The notes: a model not told the origin generated them from the sequence alone. A stretch of 64,000 nucleotides of DNA from Streptomyces sp. A 4/2 (GCF_940670765.1 NZ_CALNVW010000017.1:268770-332769); one strand, 5' to 3'; counted from the stretch's first letter, positions 34,848-43,168 are shown. Translations and numbers: made by a program.

Positions 34848-37441
34848 GCGACCTGCCCTGCCATGTCGTCCGCGCCCTCCGAGCCGGCGTCGGCGAGGTC
34901 GGCCGCGCGGAACGCGGTGGACCAGATCCGCTCGAAGTAGTCCTGGGGTTTGCGCAGGTCCAGGGCGAGGGCGTCGTCGAGGAGGCCCAGTCCTGCGAGG
35001 GCTTTCTCCAGGCCGTCGATGGCGCGGGCGGTGGGCTCGAAGTAGCGGTGGAGGTAGTCGGCGGTGGTGTCGTCCGGGGCGCCTTCGGCCAGCAGCCGCC
35101 ACTGCTCGCGCTTGCGTCGCCAGTAGAGCAGGTCGGCGCCGGAGAGCACGAACTTGTCGCAGTTGTGGCAGTCCAGGTTCCACGGGCAGGCGTCGCCGTC
35201 GACGACGGGCTGGAAGGTGCAGAAGCCACCCTCGGCCGGGGTGCTGCGGCGGGACAGGTCGACGGCGATGGCCTGGGCCTGCTCGCGGGTGAGCGGGGTC
35301 GCCGGTTCGGTGAGGAGTTCGCCGGGCTTGGCGGTGCCGGGGCCGGCGACCCAGAGGTGCTGCAGGACATCCTCCAGGTCGGACTGGGTCAGGTGGATGT
35401 AGTGCTCGGCCATCCGCTCCGAGACGTGGCCGAGGTAGCGGCGGACGTGGGTCAAAGTCGCGCCGGCCCGCAGCAGGCTGGTCGCCAGCGAGTGGCGGGC
35501 CTGGTGGGGAACCCCTCGGCCGATGTCGAGGTCGTCGATCCAGGGCTTGAAGCCCTTATGGAACCATTTATAGCTGAGCGGCCGGCGTCCGTCGCGGTTG
35601 CGGATGTTGGTGGGGAACAGCGCCATATGGGCGCGTTCCTCGGCGGTGGGCGGCCGGTTGTTCCGGGCCTCGAACAGGGTCAGGGTCTTTTGCTGGCGGA
35701 CTCCCAGGAGCTGGTGGACGCGCTCGGGGATCCGCAGGGCCTGGTCGTAGTTGCCCACCTTGGTCTGGTCGTGCCAGAGCATCGGCAGTCCGCCGTAGCG
35801 GCCGAGGCAGTCCAGGCGGAGCTGGAGGACCTCGCCGCAGCGGCGGCCGGTGACGAGGATGGTCTCCCAGGCGTCCCGCAGGCCGCGGTCGAACGTATCG
35901 TGGGTCTCGGCGAGCCGGCTCAGGTTGGTCTCGTCGGCGAGCGCGCGGGCGACATCGTCGGAGAACGGCTGCCGAGAGCGGCTGATCATCCGCCCGGGGG
36001 CAGGCATGGCCGCGATGAACGCCCGGTCCAGGCCGAGGCGTTCGGCCTCCCCCGACTCCAGTGCCCCGCGCAGGAGCCGCCTGGTGCGATGGAAGACGCG
36101 CTGTCGGGTGTTGGCGGTCACGATCGACGGCTTGCCGTGGACGCCTCTGGCCGCGAGCGAGACGAGGCCGTCCCGCTCGCGTTGCCGCTGGTCGGCGACG
36201 AACTGGTGCATGTGGTCGGCCGTCAGAGCCCGCGGGTCGTGGCCGCCGGCGGGAGCCTGGAGTTCCAGGAAGGTGCTCAGCTCCAGGCCGGCTCGGCGCA
36301 TGTCGTCGAAGGTGCCTCCACTGCGCGGGCAGCTGGGAGAACGCAGGATCGCGACCAGGTGGTCCCAGATCAGGTCGCGCAGCCATCGCTGGGAGACGCC
36401 GGTGAGGTCCATGTGGGTCGAGCGGCCGGTGAGTTTCCGTCCGAAGTGCTCGGTGAGGATGTATCCGAGTTCGCGCGTCTCGATCGGCGTCACGTAGAGG
36501 GGGTGCAACCAGTCGGTCACGGCCCGGATAATGTGGACTGCCTCGCGGCTGACCGCCTTCTGCAGAAGCCGTTCCTCCTCGGGACCCGTGTCTGTCAGCG
36601 AACGCAGGCCGTGCTCGCGGGCGAAGTTCGCCAGGCCCTGCCAGGTGACCAGTTCCCAGCGGCCGTGGGCCTTCTGGGTGTAGGCGAACATGCCCCACTT
36701 GATCTCGGCCCGCAGCAGCGGGTGCAGGCCCCGGAGGTTGACCTGCGCGGGGCGGAGCACGGCCGGGGCGGTCGCGCACCAGCGCTGGAAGGCGTGCTCG
36801 TCCTGGTAGCTGACCGGCGCGACCAGCCCTCGGCGCCCGTAGCGGTTGCCCCACTGCGACGGCAGGGCCGCTCCACCAGGTCTGCCGTCCCTGCCGTAGC
36901 GGCGCTCGTGCCGGAAACACAGCCCGAGCGGGGAGTCCGCCAGTTCCGGGCAGACCTGGACCCGGCAACTGCCGAAGCCGGGCAGCGCGTGCTCATCGAC
37001 GAGCCAGTCGTCGAAGTCGGCGTCGCCGTCGCGGCGGCCGCGATGGTTGTACCAACGGAACTCGTGGTAGTGGCAGAGCTCCAGAGCGAGGTGACGGGAG
37101 GGCCGTCCCGGGCAGATCTGGCAGGAGCGTTGCTCGACCCCATCCCCGAGGCCGACGGGCGCCGCGGTGCGGAGGAACTCGGCTCGCGTTCCTCCCCGGT
37201 CGCGGTGCTCGCGCCAGAGCATCTCGTGGGTTGAGCACAGGTCGCCGTGCCCCATCGTGGACCTCTCGCACTCCGCCGTCAGGCAGTTCCACCGGTAGAC
37301 CGGGTGGTTCGGCGGGACCTTGACGATGTCGGGGCGGAACAGCTGGTCGAACGACGGGGTGCTGATCAGCGCCGTGAGGACTTCCAGCCGGTCCCGGCCG
37401 GTGCGGGTGCCCTGCTGCGGCAACAGGGTCGTCACGGTCAC
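34844..37441 (-). CDS. TnpB-like large tyrosine recombinase of the Tn554-type element
   Basis: 865 residues, much longer than ordinary integrases. The N-terminal half has several cysteine pairs (CERSTMGHGDLC, CQICPGRPSRHLALELC and CRVQVCPE) suggesting zinc binding. The catalytic domain (about 490-720) shows the tyrosine-recombinase set: Arg in LVTGRRCGEVLQL, HxxR in PHQARHSLATSL, and the Tyr in EHYIHLTQ. A C-terminal Cys cluster (CTFQPVVDGDACPWNLDCHNC) is typical of TnpB-like proteins. It overlaps tnpA by four bases. Confidence 0.88.
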   Translation of the reverse strand: MTVTTLLPQQGTRTGRDRLEVLTALISTPSFDQLFRPDIVKVPPNHPVYRWNCLTAECERSTMGHGDLCSTHEMLWREHRDRGGTRAEFLRTAAPVGLGDGVEQRSCQICPGRPSRHLALELCHYHEFRWYNHRGRRDGDADFDDWLVDEHALPGFGSCRVQVCPELADSPLGLCFRHERRYGRDGRPGGAALPSQWGNRYGRRGLVAPVSYQDEHAFQRWCATAPAVLRPAQVNLRGLHPLLRAEIKWGMFAYTQKAHGRWELVTWQGLANFAREHGLRSLTDTGPEEERLLQKAVSREAVHIIRAVTDWLHPLYVTPIETRELGYILTEHFGRKLTGRSTHMDLTGVSQRWLRDLIWDHLVAILRSPSCPRSGGTFDDMRRAGLELSTFLELQAPAGGHDPRALTADHMHQFVADQRQRERDGLVSLAARGVHGKPSIVTANTRQRVFHRTRRLLRGALESGEAERLGLDRAFIAAMPAPGRMISRSRQPFSDDVARALADETNLSRLAETHDTFDRGLRDAWETILVTGRRCGEVLQLRLDCLGRYGGLPMLWHDQTKVGNYDQALRIPERVHQLLGVRQQKTLTLFEARNNRPPTAEERAHMALFPTNIRNRDGRRPLSYKWFHKGFKPWIDDLDIGRGVPHQARHSLATSLLRAGATLTHVRRYLGHVSERMAEHYIHLTQSDLEDVLQHLWVAGPGTAKPGELLTEPATPLTREQAQAIAVDLSRRSTPAEGGFCTFQPVVDGDACPWNLDCHNCDKFVLSGADLLYWRRKREQWRLLAEGAPDDTTADYLHRYFEPTARAIDGLEKALAGLGLLDDALALDLRKPQDYFERIWSTAFRAADLADAGSEGADDMAGQVA

Positions 37442-38622
37442 TTCGGCTCACCCCAGACCGTGCGCAGGGCCGCGTCGAAAGCGGGATCGTGGATGTCGAC
37501 GTGACCGTAGACCTCGTCAACCGTGGCGGCCGAGGACCAGCCGCCGGCGTCGCGGGCGATCAGCAGGTTGCCGTCCGATGCGTCGAGAACCGCGCTGGTG
37601 AAGTTGTGGCGGAAGGCATGGGGTTTCACCAGGCCCAGGCCAGCCCGCTTTCCGGCGCGGCCCAGCATCCGGCGGGCTCCGACGGGTGCCCACGGCTGGC
37701 CGGTGCCGGGGCCGTGGAGCTGGACCAGGAGCATCCCGTGCCCGGCGTCACCGCGCGGATACTCACCGCCGGTGAGGTACTCGAAGTAGGTGTGCACCAT
37801 CGCCGGGCTGACCCGCTTGATCAGCCCGCCGGTCACCGTGCCGTGCTCGATCCGCCAGGGGTGCTTGGTCTTCGCCTCGGCCCGGTTCGGGTTGTCCGGC
37901 CGGTGGCAGACGTGCAGGTGAGGGCTGCGGCACTCGCCGCAGGCCGCGTTCTCGCGCAGGTGCAGGTCCACCAGGTGCAGCCCGCAGAGCTCGCCGATCC
38001 GCAGGCCGCCGTCGGCCAGCCAGGTCACCAGCAGCCGGTCCCGGGCCGAGTTCACGGTCTCCAGCAGTCGCTCGCGGGCCCCGTCCGGCAGCATCTTCGG
38101 ATGCCGGCGGTGCGATCCCTTCGGCGCGAGCGGGTTCGCGGGCATGGCCGTCTTCACGTGCCCCAGGAGCGAGCGGTGACGGTCCACCCGCGACGGCAGC
38201 CGAGTGCCGTCGAGCTTCTCCCCGAGCTCGACGTTGACGCCGAGGGAGGCTTGGCGCAGGTAGAAGCCCTTCACGCAGGAGGCCGCCGCCGACAGGGCGG
38301 ACCGGCCGTAGGGGCACTTGCCCACTCGCCACGGCTCCCCGAGCGGCATGCGGACCTCGGCCCCGACCATGCCCATGTACCGCTCCAGGTCGCGCAGTTG
38401 GACCGTGCTGAACGCCAGGCACTCGCGCTCCAGCCAGCGCAGATGGTCCACCAGCAGATAGGCGTAGGTCCGCTGTGTGCCGGAGCCGTCGTGCTGGCGT
38501 AGGAACCGGTCTGCTTCAACGTGGACCGTGCCCTCGGGCCAGAGGATCGTCCAGGACCTCCGCCCGCCCTTCCGCTCGATCTGCTGGACCCTCAAGTCCC
38601 CGATGATGACGTGTCGTGCCAC
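37438..38622 (-). CDS. TnpA-like tyrosine recombinase of the Tn554-type element
   Basis: 394 residues from GTG 38622, with GGAGG four bases upstream. An N-terminal SAM-like DNA-binding domain (about 50-170) precedes the catalytic domain: Arg in GGLRIGELCGL, HAFRHNFTS (HxxR), GWSSAATVDEVYGH holding the last His/Trp position and Tyr. It is the first gene of the trio. Together with TnpB it would excise and insert the element at specific short cores. Confidence 0.88.
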   Translation of the reverse strand: MARHVIIGDLRVQQIERKGGRRSWTILWPEGTVHVEADRFLRQHDGSGTQRTYAYLLVDHLRWLERECLAFSTVQLRDLERYMGMVGAEVRMPLGEPWRVGKCPYGRSALSAAASCVKGFYLRQASLGVNVELGEKLDGTRLPSRVDRHRSLLGHVKTAMPANPLAPKGSHRRHPKMLPDGARERLLETVNSARDRLLVTWLADGGLRIGELCGLHLVDLHLRENAACGECRSPHLHVCHRPDNPNRAEAKTKHPWRIEHGTVTGGLIKRVSPAMVHTYFEYLTGGEYPRGDAGHGMLLVQLHGPGTGQPWAPVGARRMLGRAGKRAGLGLVKPHAFRHNFTSAVLDASDGNLLIARDAGGWSSAATVDEVYGHVDIHDPAFDAALRTVWGEPK

Positions 38623-38666
38623 TCGTCCTCCGTACGACTCCGGAACATGACAGACGTCCCGGTCCC

Positions 38667-38744
38667 GGTCGGTAAACGAGCCCATGACGCCCACGTCACA
38701 GGCCCAGACGGACATCAAGGGCAGCACAACTCACGGTCGGTAAA
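38667..38744. repeat. Right-end recombinase sites of the Tn554-type element
   Basis: GGTCGGTAAA occurs at 38667-38676 and again at the very end, 38735-38744, and in inverted form at the left end (32324-32333). They are likely TnpA/TnpB binding arms. The 112-bp spacer before tnpA contains no gene and should hold its promoter. Confidence 0.75.
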
Positions 38745-38750
38745 GCGAAG

Positions 38751-39440
38751 TGGCAGAACCGCAAGCACGACGGTCTGCGCGATCCGGTCCACCCGGGCCG
38801 GCTGTTCACGCCGAACGAGAAGTACGCCGCCTTGGTGGAGGCCTGCGGCTACGTCCCAGTCGCACTCAGCGGCGACGACTACGTCGAACTCCTGCCCGCG
38901 GAATGGCGGGTGGTCAACGACTACGGCATCCGGATCAAGAACCGCACCTACGACAGCCGGGCGTTGGGGCCGATGCGCCGCCAGAACTCCGGGGTCCGGG
39001 CGAAACGCGGCCTCTGGGAGGTCCACCGCGACCCCTACGACGTCTCCCGGATCTGGGTACGCAACCACCGCGGTGACAACGAGTGGGTCCCGGCCACCTG
39101 GAAGTTCCTCAACCGGGCACCGATTCCCTTCGGCGACCTGGCCTGGGACCACGTCAGCCACCAGCTACCCCGCGCCACCGAGGCGGAGATCGCCGACGCG
39201 GTCGCCGCCCTGCTCACCCGAGCCCACGGCGGCCCGCAGACCGAGCAGGGACCGGGGCCCGGCAAACGCGACCGGCGGGTGGCGGCCCGCACGAAAGCCG
39301 CAGGCCCGCTCACCCCGGCATCCGTTACCGGTGCTCAGGCGGAGCCAGAGGACGAAGCGGACGAGAGCGAGGAGTCGGTGGCCGAGGTGATCCCGCTCGG
39401 ACTGTTCGACCCGCTGGAAGACCCCTGGAAGCGCTCATGA
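38751..39440 (+). pseudogene. tnsB: tnsB 3' part (Mu-transposase C-terminal domain)
   Basis: 229 residues in the same frame as the 5' part: WQNRKHDGLRDPVHPGRLF continues directly from the VDH of the first part, then the beta-barrel domain (YVELLPAEWRVVNDYGIRIK, VWVRNH-like RIWVRNHRGDN) and an acidic tail (EDEADESEESVAEVIPLGLF) likely to contact TnsC. It has no start codon of its own near 38751. An internal GTG or ATG could give a shorter peptide but no catalytic core. The stop overlaps tnsC by ATGA. Confidence 0.9.
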
Positions 39441-40456
39441 CGGCATCGTCCGCGCTGCCCCAGGACTCCCAGCGGCACTTGACCACGATCGACGGCTGGC
39501 GCCGCTTCGTCGAAGGGCCACCGGGTCCGCCGCCCCGGCTGACCGACGCTCAGTACGACGCGCTGGGCGAGGCCGGCCAGGCGGCCTTCGACGAGGCCCG
39601 TCTTGACCATCACGGCCGTCTTCTGGTGGTCGCCACCTCCGTCGTCCGGCACACCGTCGCCACCGGACGCCGCCTGGTCGTGCTGAACCGGCACGCGATC
39701 AGTGCCCGCCGGGGCCTGATCGTCTCCGGCCCCGCCGGCACCGGGAAGACCATCGCGATCACCCAGCTCGGTCTGTCCCACGAACTGCTGGACCGGGCCC
39801 GGCACCCCACCGCCACCGACCGCAAGCCGGTCATCTACATCACCGTCCCGCCCGCCGCGACCCCTCGCATGATCGCGGCCGAGTTCGCCCGTTTCCTCGG
39901 GCTGCCGGTGATGGCCCGCATGAACATCACCGACCTCATCGAGTCCGTCGTCGGTGTCTGCACCGACGCCCGCACCGGCATGATCCTGGTCGACGAACTC
40001 CACAACATCTCGCTCACCACCCAGCACGGCGCCGAAGTCGCCGACACCCTCAAGTACTTCTCCGAGCGGATCCCCGCGACGTTCATCTACGCGGGCATCG
40101 ACATCGAGCACGGCAGCCTGCTGACCGGCACCCGCGGGGCCCAGATCGCCGGCCGTTTCACCCTGATCCCCACCCACCCCTTCCCTTACAACAGTGAGTG
40201 GCGGGGCCTGGTCGCCACCATGGAGAAGACCCTCGCCCTGCGGCGGCACCGGCCCGGCACCCTGGCGAGACTGGACCGCTACCTGCACGACCGCACCGGC
40301 GGCATGATCGGCGCCCTCTCCCACCAGATCCGCGGAGCCGCGATCGACGCGATTTTCAATGACACCGAGAAGATCACCAAAGCCGGGCTGAAGGCCGTCC
40401 CACTGGACGTCGCCGCCGAATCGCCTCACTTCCGCGGGCCCAGGTCCTCCCGATGA
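39437..40456 (+). CDS. tnsC: TnsC/TniB-like AAA+ ATPase
   Basis: 339 residues. Walker A is GPAGTGKT (98-105) and Walker B is MILVDELHN with Asp186-Glu187. The family is the AAA+ regulator of Tn7/Tn5053-like elements, which links the target-site protein TniQ to the transposase and gives target immunity. The ATG overlaps the tnsB stop, and its own stop overlaps tniQ by ATGA, so all are translated together. Confidence 0.92.
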   Translation: MTASSALPQDSQRHLTTIDGWRRFVEGPPGPPPRLTDAQYDALGEAGQAAFDEARLDHHGRLLVVATSVVRHTVATGRRLVVLNRHAISARRGLIVSGPAGTGKTIAITQLGLSHELLDRARHPTATDRKPVIYITVPPAATPRMIAAEFARFLGLPVMARMNITDLIESVVGVCTDARTGMILVDELHNISLTTQHGAEVADTLKYFSERIPATFIYAGIDIEHGSLLTGTRGAQIAGRFTLIPTHPFPYNSEWRGLVATMEKTLALRRHRPGTLARLDRYLHDRTGGMIGALSHQIRGAAIDAIFNDTEKITKAGLKAVPLDVAAESPHFRGPRSSR

Positions 40457-41289
40457 CCCACGAGAACGTCCGCGTCCTGCCCTTCCAGGTCCGGCCCCGG
40501 TCCGGCGAAGGCATCCGGTCCTTCATCGTCCGCCTGGCACACGCCAACCATCTTCCGCCCCGCTACCTGCGGACCTACCTCTGCGAACCGCCCGAACATC
40601 TCGGTCTTCCCAGCTGGACACGGCTGGCCGCCGCGACCGGCCGCGCCCCGGAGACGCTGGTGGCCACCCTGGAAACGAGGCGCTGCCTGGAGTGCGACGC
40701 GGAGATACCGCCCTCCGACGTCATCGGCCGCCAGGCCCTGCGCTGTTCCCAGGCCTGCCGCGAAAAGGCATACCGGAAACGGCATCCTCGGGCTCCAGTA
40801 CAGAAGGCCCCCTGCAGAGAGTGCGGCAAGAGCATGAAGATCCAGCCCGGACAGCGTTATCGCCTGTGTTCATCCGCCTGCCGACGGGCCAACTACCTCA
40901 AACATGAAGAAAAGTGGTTGGCCGAAGCAGACCCGGCTGATCCATCCGGACCGCGCATCTGCCCCGTCTGCGACGGCCCGATGTTCTCGGCAGCACGCCG
41001 GACATGCTCAGACCGATGCCGCCAGCGAGCACGTCGCCAACAGCTCAGGCAGCCTCCCGCGAACCCACCTTCTCCACCGCCGGTGTCATCGCCGACACCA
41101 CAGCCCGCACCACCACCCCAGCCACCCGAACCAGCCCCCACGGCATCAACGAGGCCCTGCGAGACCTGCGGAGAACCACTACCAGCAGGGCCCTGCCAGC
41201 AACAACGCCGGACGTGCTCACAGCGCTGCCGCCAGAAGGCATACCGGCAGCGGAAGGCCCAACTGGCCCCGCCTAGGCTGGCGCGGTGA
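40453..41289 (+). CDS. tniQ: TniQ-family target-selection protein with four zinc-finger units
   Basis: 278 residues. The N-terminal 70 residues match TniQ (EGIRSFIVRLAHANHLPPRY). The remainder is built from four similar CxxC...CxxxC units: Cys78/81/98/102, 121/124/139/143, 170/173/185/189 and 236/239/255/259. Three of the four end in CRxxAYR-like or CRQRARR text. The third and fourth are separated by a Pro-rich linker of about 35 residues. TniQ/TnsD proteins recognise target DNA; the repeated fingers may do that here. It overlaps the methyltransferase gene by GTGA. Confidence 0.88.
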   Translation: MTHENVRVLPFQVRPRSGEGIRSFIVRLAHANHLPPRYLRTYLCEPPEHLGLPSWTRLAAATGRAPETLVATLETRRCLECDAEIPPSDVIGRQALRCSQACREKAYRKRHPRAPVQKAPCRECGKSMKIQPGQRYRLCSSACRRANYLKHEEKWLAEADPADPSGPRICPVCDGPMFSAARRTCSDRCRQRARRQQLRQPPANPPSPPPVSSPTPQPAPPPQPPEPAPTASTRPCETCGEPLPAGPCQQQRRTCSQRCRQKAYRQRKAQLAPPRLAR

Positions 41290-42137
41290 CTGATGAGCAG
41301 AAACGGGTGCAGCCGTCGGGAGTGTGGGCCACGGCGGTGGGGGTGGCCCGGGTGCGGGCGCTGGAGACCGAGCGGGAGAACGCGCTGTTCCGCGACCCAC
41401 TGGCACAGGCCTTCGCCACCGCCGGCGGCCTATGGCCCTCCTCGCCGCCGCTGCCCGATGACGAGGCCGCGCGCCGCCGTCGACTGGCCGTGGCGTTCTC
41501 CATCGTCATCAGGACGAAGTTCCTCGACGACCTGTTGCAGCAGGCCTCCGCGTCCGGGGTCCGGCAGGTCGTGCTGCTCGGCGCTGGCATGGACAGCCGG
41601 GCCTTCCGGATCGACTGGCCCGAGGACACCCGGCTGTTCGAGGTCGACACCGCCGCGCCACTGGACTTCAAGGCTTCGGTGCTGCGCCAGGAGCGGGCCG
41701 TCGCACGCTGCGGGCGGATCACCGTCGCGGTGGATCTGCGTGAGGACTGGCCAGCCGCGCTGGCCGCCGCAGGGCACGACCCGGCCGCGCCGACCGCGTG
41801 GATCGCCGAAGGACTGCTGATCTATCTGCCCGAGGACGCGGTGGAGCTGCTGCTGGCCCGGATCAGCGCGCAGTCGGCAGCAGGCAGCCGGATGGGGCTG
41901 ACGTTGGGCTCGCGCGGCGTGATCGAGCGCTTCGGCGCGGACGCCGTGCCGGGATCGGCGGCGTCCATGTGGATCTCGGAGATGCCCGACGACCCGGTGG
42001 GCTGGCTGGCCGGGCACGGCTGGGAGGCCAGCAGCCACACCCTGCGCGAACGCGCTGCCGCCTACGGCCGCCCGATCAGCACCCCGCCGCAGCGCGAGGA
42101 GCGGCCCGGCGGACTGATCTCGGCGGTCCGCTGGTAA
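41286..42137 (+). CDS. SAM-dependent methyltransferase (leucine carboxyl methyltransferase-like), transposon cargo
   Basis: 283 residues of the LCM/TIGR00027 class common in actinobacteria: WATAVGVARVRALETERENA, RTKFLDDLLQ, the SAM loop VVLLGAGMDSRAFRID, then LFEVDT and WIAEGLLIYLPEDA. The GTG overlaps the tniQ stop, so it is expressed as part of the transposition operon. The stop lies only 14 bp before the right-end repeats. The target of methylation is unknown; links to O-methylation or to self-protection are speculation. Confidence 0.88.
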   Translation: MTDEQKRVQPSGVWATAVGVARVRALETERENALFRDPLAQAFATAGGLWPSSPPLPDDEAARRRRLAVAFSIVIRTKFLDDLLQQASASGVRQVVLLGAGMDSRAFRIDWPEDTRLFEVDTAAPLDFKASVLRQERAVARCGRITVAVDLREDWPAALAAAGHDPAAPTAWIAEGLLIYLPEDAVELLLARISAQSAAGSRMGLTLGSRGVIERFGADAVPGSAASMWISEMPDDPVGWLAGHGWEASSHTLRERAAAYGRPISTPPQREERPGGLISAVRW

Positions 42138-42150
42138 AGCGCCTCCAGGC

Positions 42151-42196
42151 GGTCAAACTTCAGTGGCAATCGGTCAAGGTTCACTGTCACAGGACA
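42151..42196. repeat. Right end of the Tn7-like transposon
   Basis: Two inverted TnsB-type units: GGTCAAACTTCAGTGGCAATC (less one base) at 42151-42171 and the terminal unit GGTCAAGGTTCACTGTCA plus CAGGACA, ending at 42196. Two units here against three at the left is the asymmetry usual for Tn7-like elements. Confidence 0.85.
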
Positions 42197-42211
42197 ACCG
42201 CATACGGTCGG

Positions 42212-43168
42212 TGACCTGTGTCAATGGGTGTTCATCGATTGCCGGCGAAGGCCGATCGATTGACTTCTGTGCCATTCAGGGATGACTGTCTGCGGGGTTC
42301 GTGACAGTGGAGGATGACCGCAGGCGGCGACGATCACTCTGCTCGACGGGTCTGTAGTGTGCGGCAATGACAAGAAGCGAGCGGCTCGCGGAGCAGTTGG
42401 ATTGGTACTGGCGCAAGAACCTGCGGCCACGGCTGGACGGTCTTACTGACGAGGAGTACTTCTGGGAGCCGGTGCGCGGCTGCTTGAGCATCCGCCCACG
42501 TGGCACGTCGGCCGCACCGATGCTGGAAGGCTCGGAGGAATGGACGATGGACTCCGCGTCCCCTGCCCCGGTGCCGGCACCGGTGACCACGATTGCCTGG
42601 CGGCTGGCGCACATCATCGTCTCGTGCCTGGGCTATCGGGTCGGATGGCACTTCGGCGGCCAGGACGTCGACTCCCGGACATTCGCCTACGCGGGGACCG
42701 CTGACGAGGCGCTGGAACAGCTCGATGAGATGTACGGGAGATGGAACGCGGGGGTCCGCGAGCTCTCGGACGCCGACCTGGACAATCCGCCCACGGTGGG
42801 TCCCGAGCGGTTTCCCATGGAGAACAGGGTCCTGCACGTCAACAGGGAGCTGATCCATCACGGCGCCGAGATCTCCCTGCTGCGCGACCTCTACCGCTGG
42901 CAGGACGGAGCCGGACCGCACCGAATATGACTTTCGGCAACCGGCGATCGAGCTTCGGAGACTGGAGACTTACGTGGAGTCCGTGACGCTCCATGGCTGC
43001 TGCCGCCGATAGGCCTCACGATCTTCAACCGCCGTTCTGCCTTCCCTACGTTCTCCTTCGGGACAGGACAGCGTCATCTGCCGTCGCCGATATGCCTTCT
43101 GGCGACAGCGCTGACTAGCGTTGATCATCCTTCAGTGGCAATCGATCAGCGATCACTGGCACAGGTCA
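42212..43168 (+). mobile_element. Candidate 957-bp non-autonomous relative of the Tn7-like element
   Basis: The left end TGACCTGTGTCA (from 42212) and right end TGGCACAGGTCA (to 43168) are inverted repeats. The similarity continues inward: the core ATCGATTGCC is found 24 bases in from the left end and its inverted form at the right. The ends align with those of the adjacent Tn7-like element (TGTCCTGTGACAG...CGATTGCCACTGAAG). It encodes only a DinB-family protein. No flush target duplication was found. The non-coding remainder 42931-43130 holds no gene. Confidence 0.65.
42367..42930 (+). CDS. DinB-superfamily (YfiT-like) four-helix protein
   Basis: 187 residues: the N-terminal helix LAEQLDWYWRKNLRPRLDG, TIAWRLAHIIVSCLGYR with the metal-type His, and NRELIHHGAEISLLRDLYRW with the HHGAEI signature near the C-terminus. 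The family contains metal-dependent thiol transferases such as mycothiol/bacillithiol S-transferases and many unknowns. The name is shared with DNA polymerase IV but the protein is unrelated. ATG 42367. It is the only gene inside the candidate mini-element. Confidence 0.88.
   Translation: MTRSERLAEQLDWYWRKNLRPRLDGLTDEEYFWEPVRGCLSIRPRGTSAAPMLEGSEEWTMDSASPAPVPAPVTTIAWRLAHIIVSCLGYRVGWHFGGQDVDSRTFAYAGTADEALEQLDEMYGRWNAGVRELSDADLDNPPTVGPERFPMENRVLHVNRELIHHGAEISLLRDLYRWQDGAGPHRI

Larger units (their letters stand above)
32324..38750 (-). mobile_element. Tn554-type tyrosine-recombinase transposon inserted in tnsB
   Basis: The outer ends are inverted TTTACCGACC (32324-32333) and GGTCGGTAAA (38735-38744), followed on the right by six bases, GCGAAG. 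Removing 32324-38750 joins GTC GAC CAC to TGG CAG AAC and restores tnsB in frame. The six bases before the left end (GACCAC) and the six after the right end (GCGAAG) differ. That is expected for Tn554-type insertion, where the incoming circle brings a core from its former site. Genes tnpA, tnpB and tnpC lie at the right with ATGA overlaps; unknown cargo genes lie at the left, all on the minus strand. Confidence 0.88.
30109..42196 (+). mobile_element. Tn7-like transposon (tnsA, tnsB, tnsC, tniQ, methyltransferase), carrying a nested element
   Basis: The ends TGTCCTGTGACAG (30109-30121) and CTGTCACAGGACA (42184-42196) are perfect 13-bp inverted repeats of the TGT...ACA kind. ACCGCATACG is repeated directly, flush against both ends (30099-30108 and 42197-42206). 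Inside are a TnsA-like nuclease, a Mu/TnsB-type transposase, a TniB/TnsC ATPase and a TniQ targeting protein, all on the plus strand with ATGA or GTGA overlaps, plus a methyltransferase. Without the 6.4-kb insert in tnsB the element would be 5.66 kb. No Cas genes or guide RNA were found. It cannot move by itself now unless TnsB is restored or supplied elsewhere. Confidence 0.9.

Noticed and set aside
30109..42196. A CRISPR-associated (Cas12k or Cascade) Tn7-like system
   Set aside because: No Cas gene, no repeat-spacer array and no guide-like RNA was seen in or beside the transposon.
42367..42930. A second DNA polymerase IV because of the DinB name
   Set aside because: The protein is the four-helix DinB/YfiT superfamily with HHGAEI, not a Y-family polymerase.
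30109..43168. A single larger Tn7-like transposon ending at 43168
   Set aside because: The end at 42196 pairs better with 30109 and has matching 10-bp flanking repeats, while 43168 pairs with 42212.
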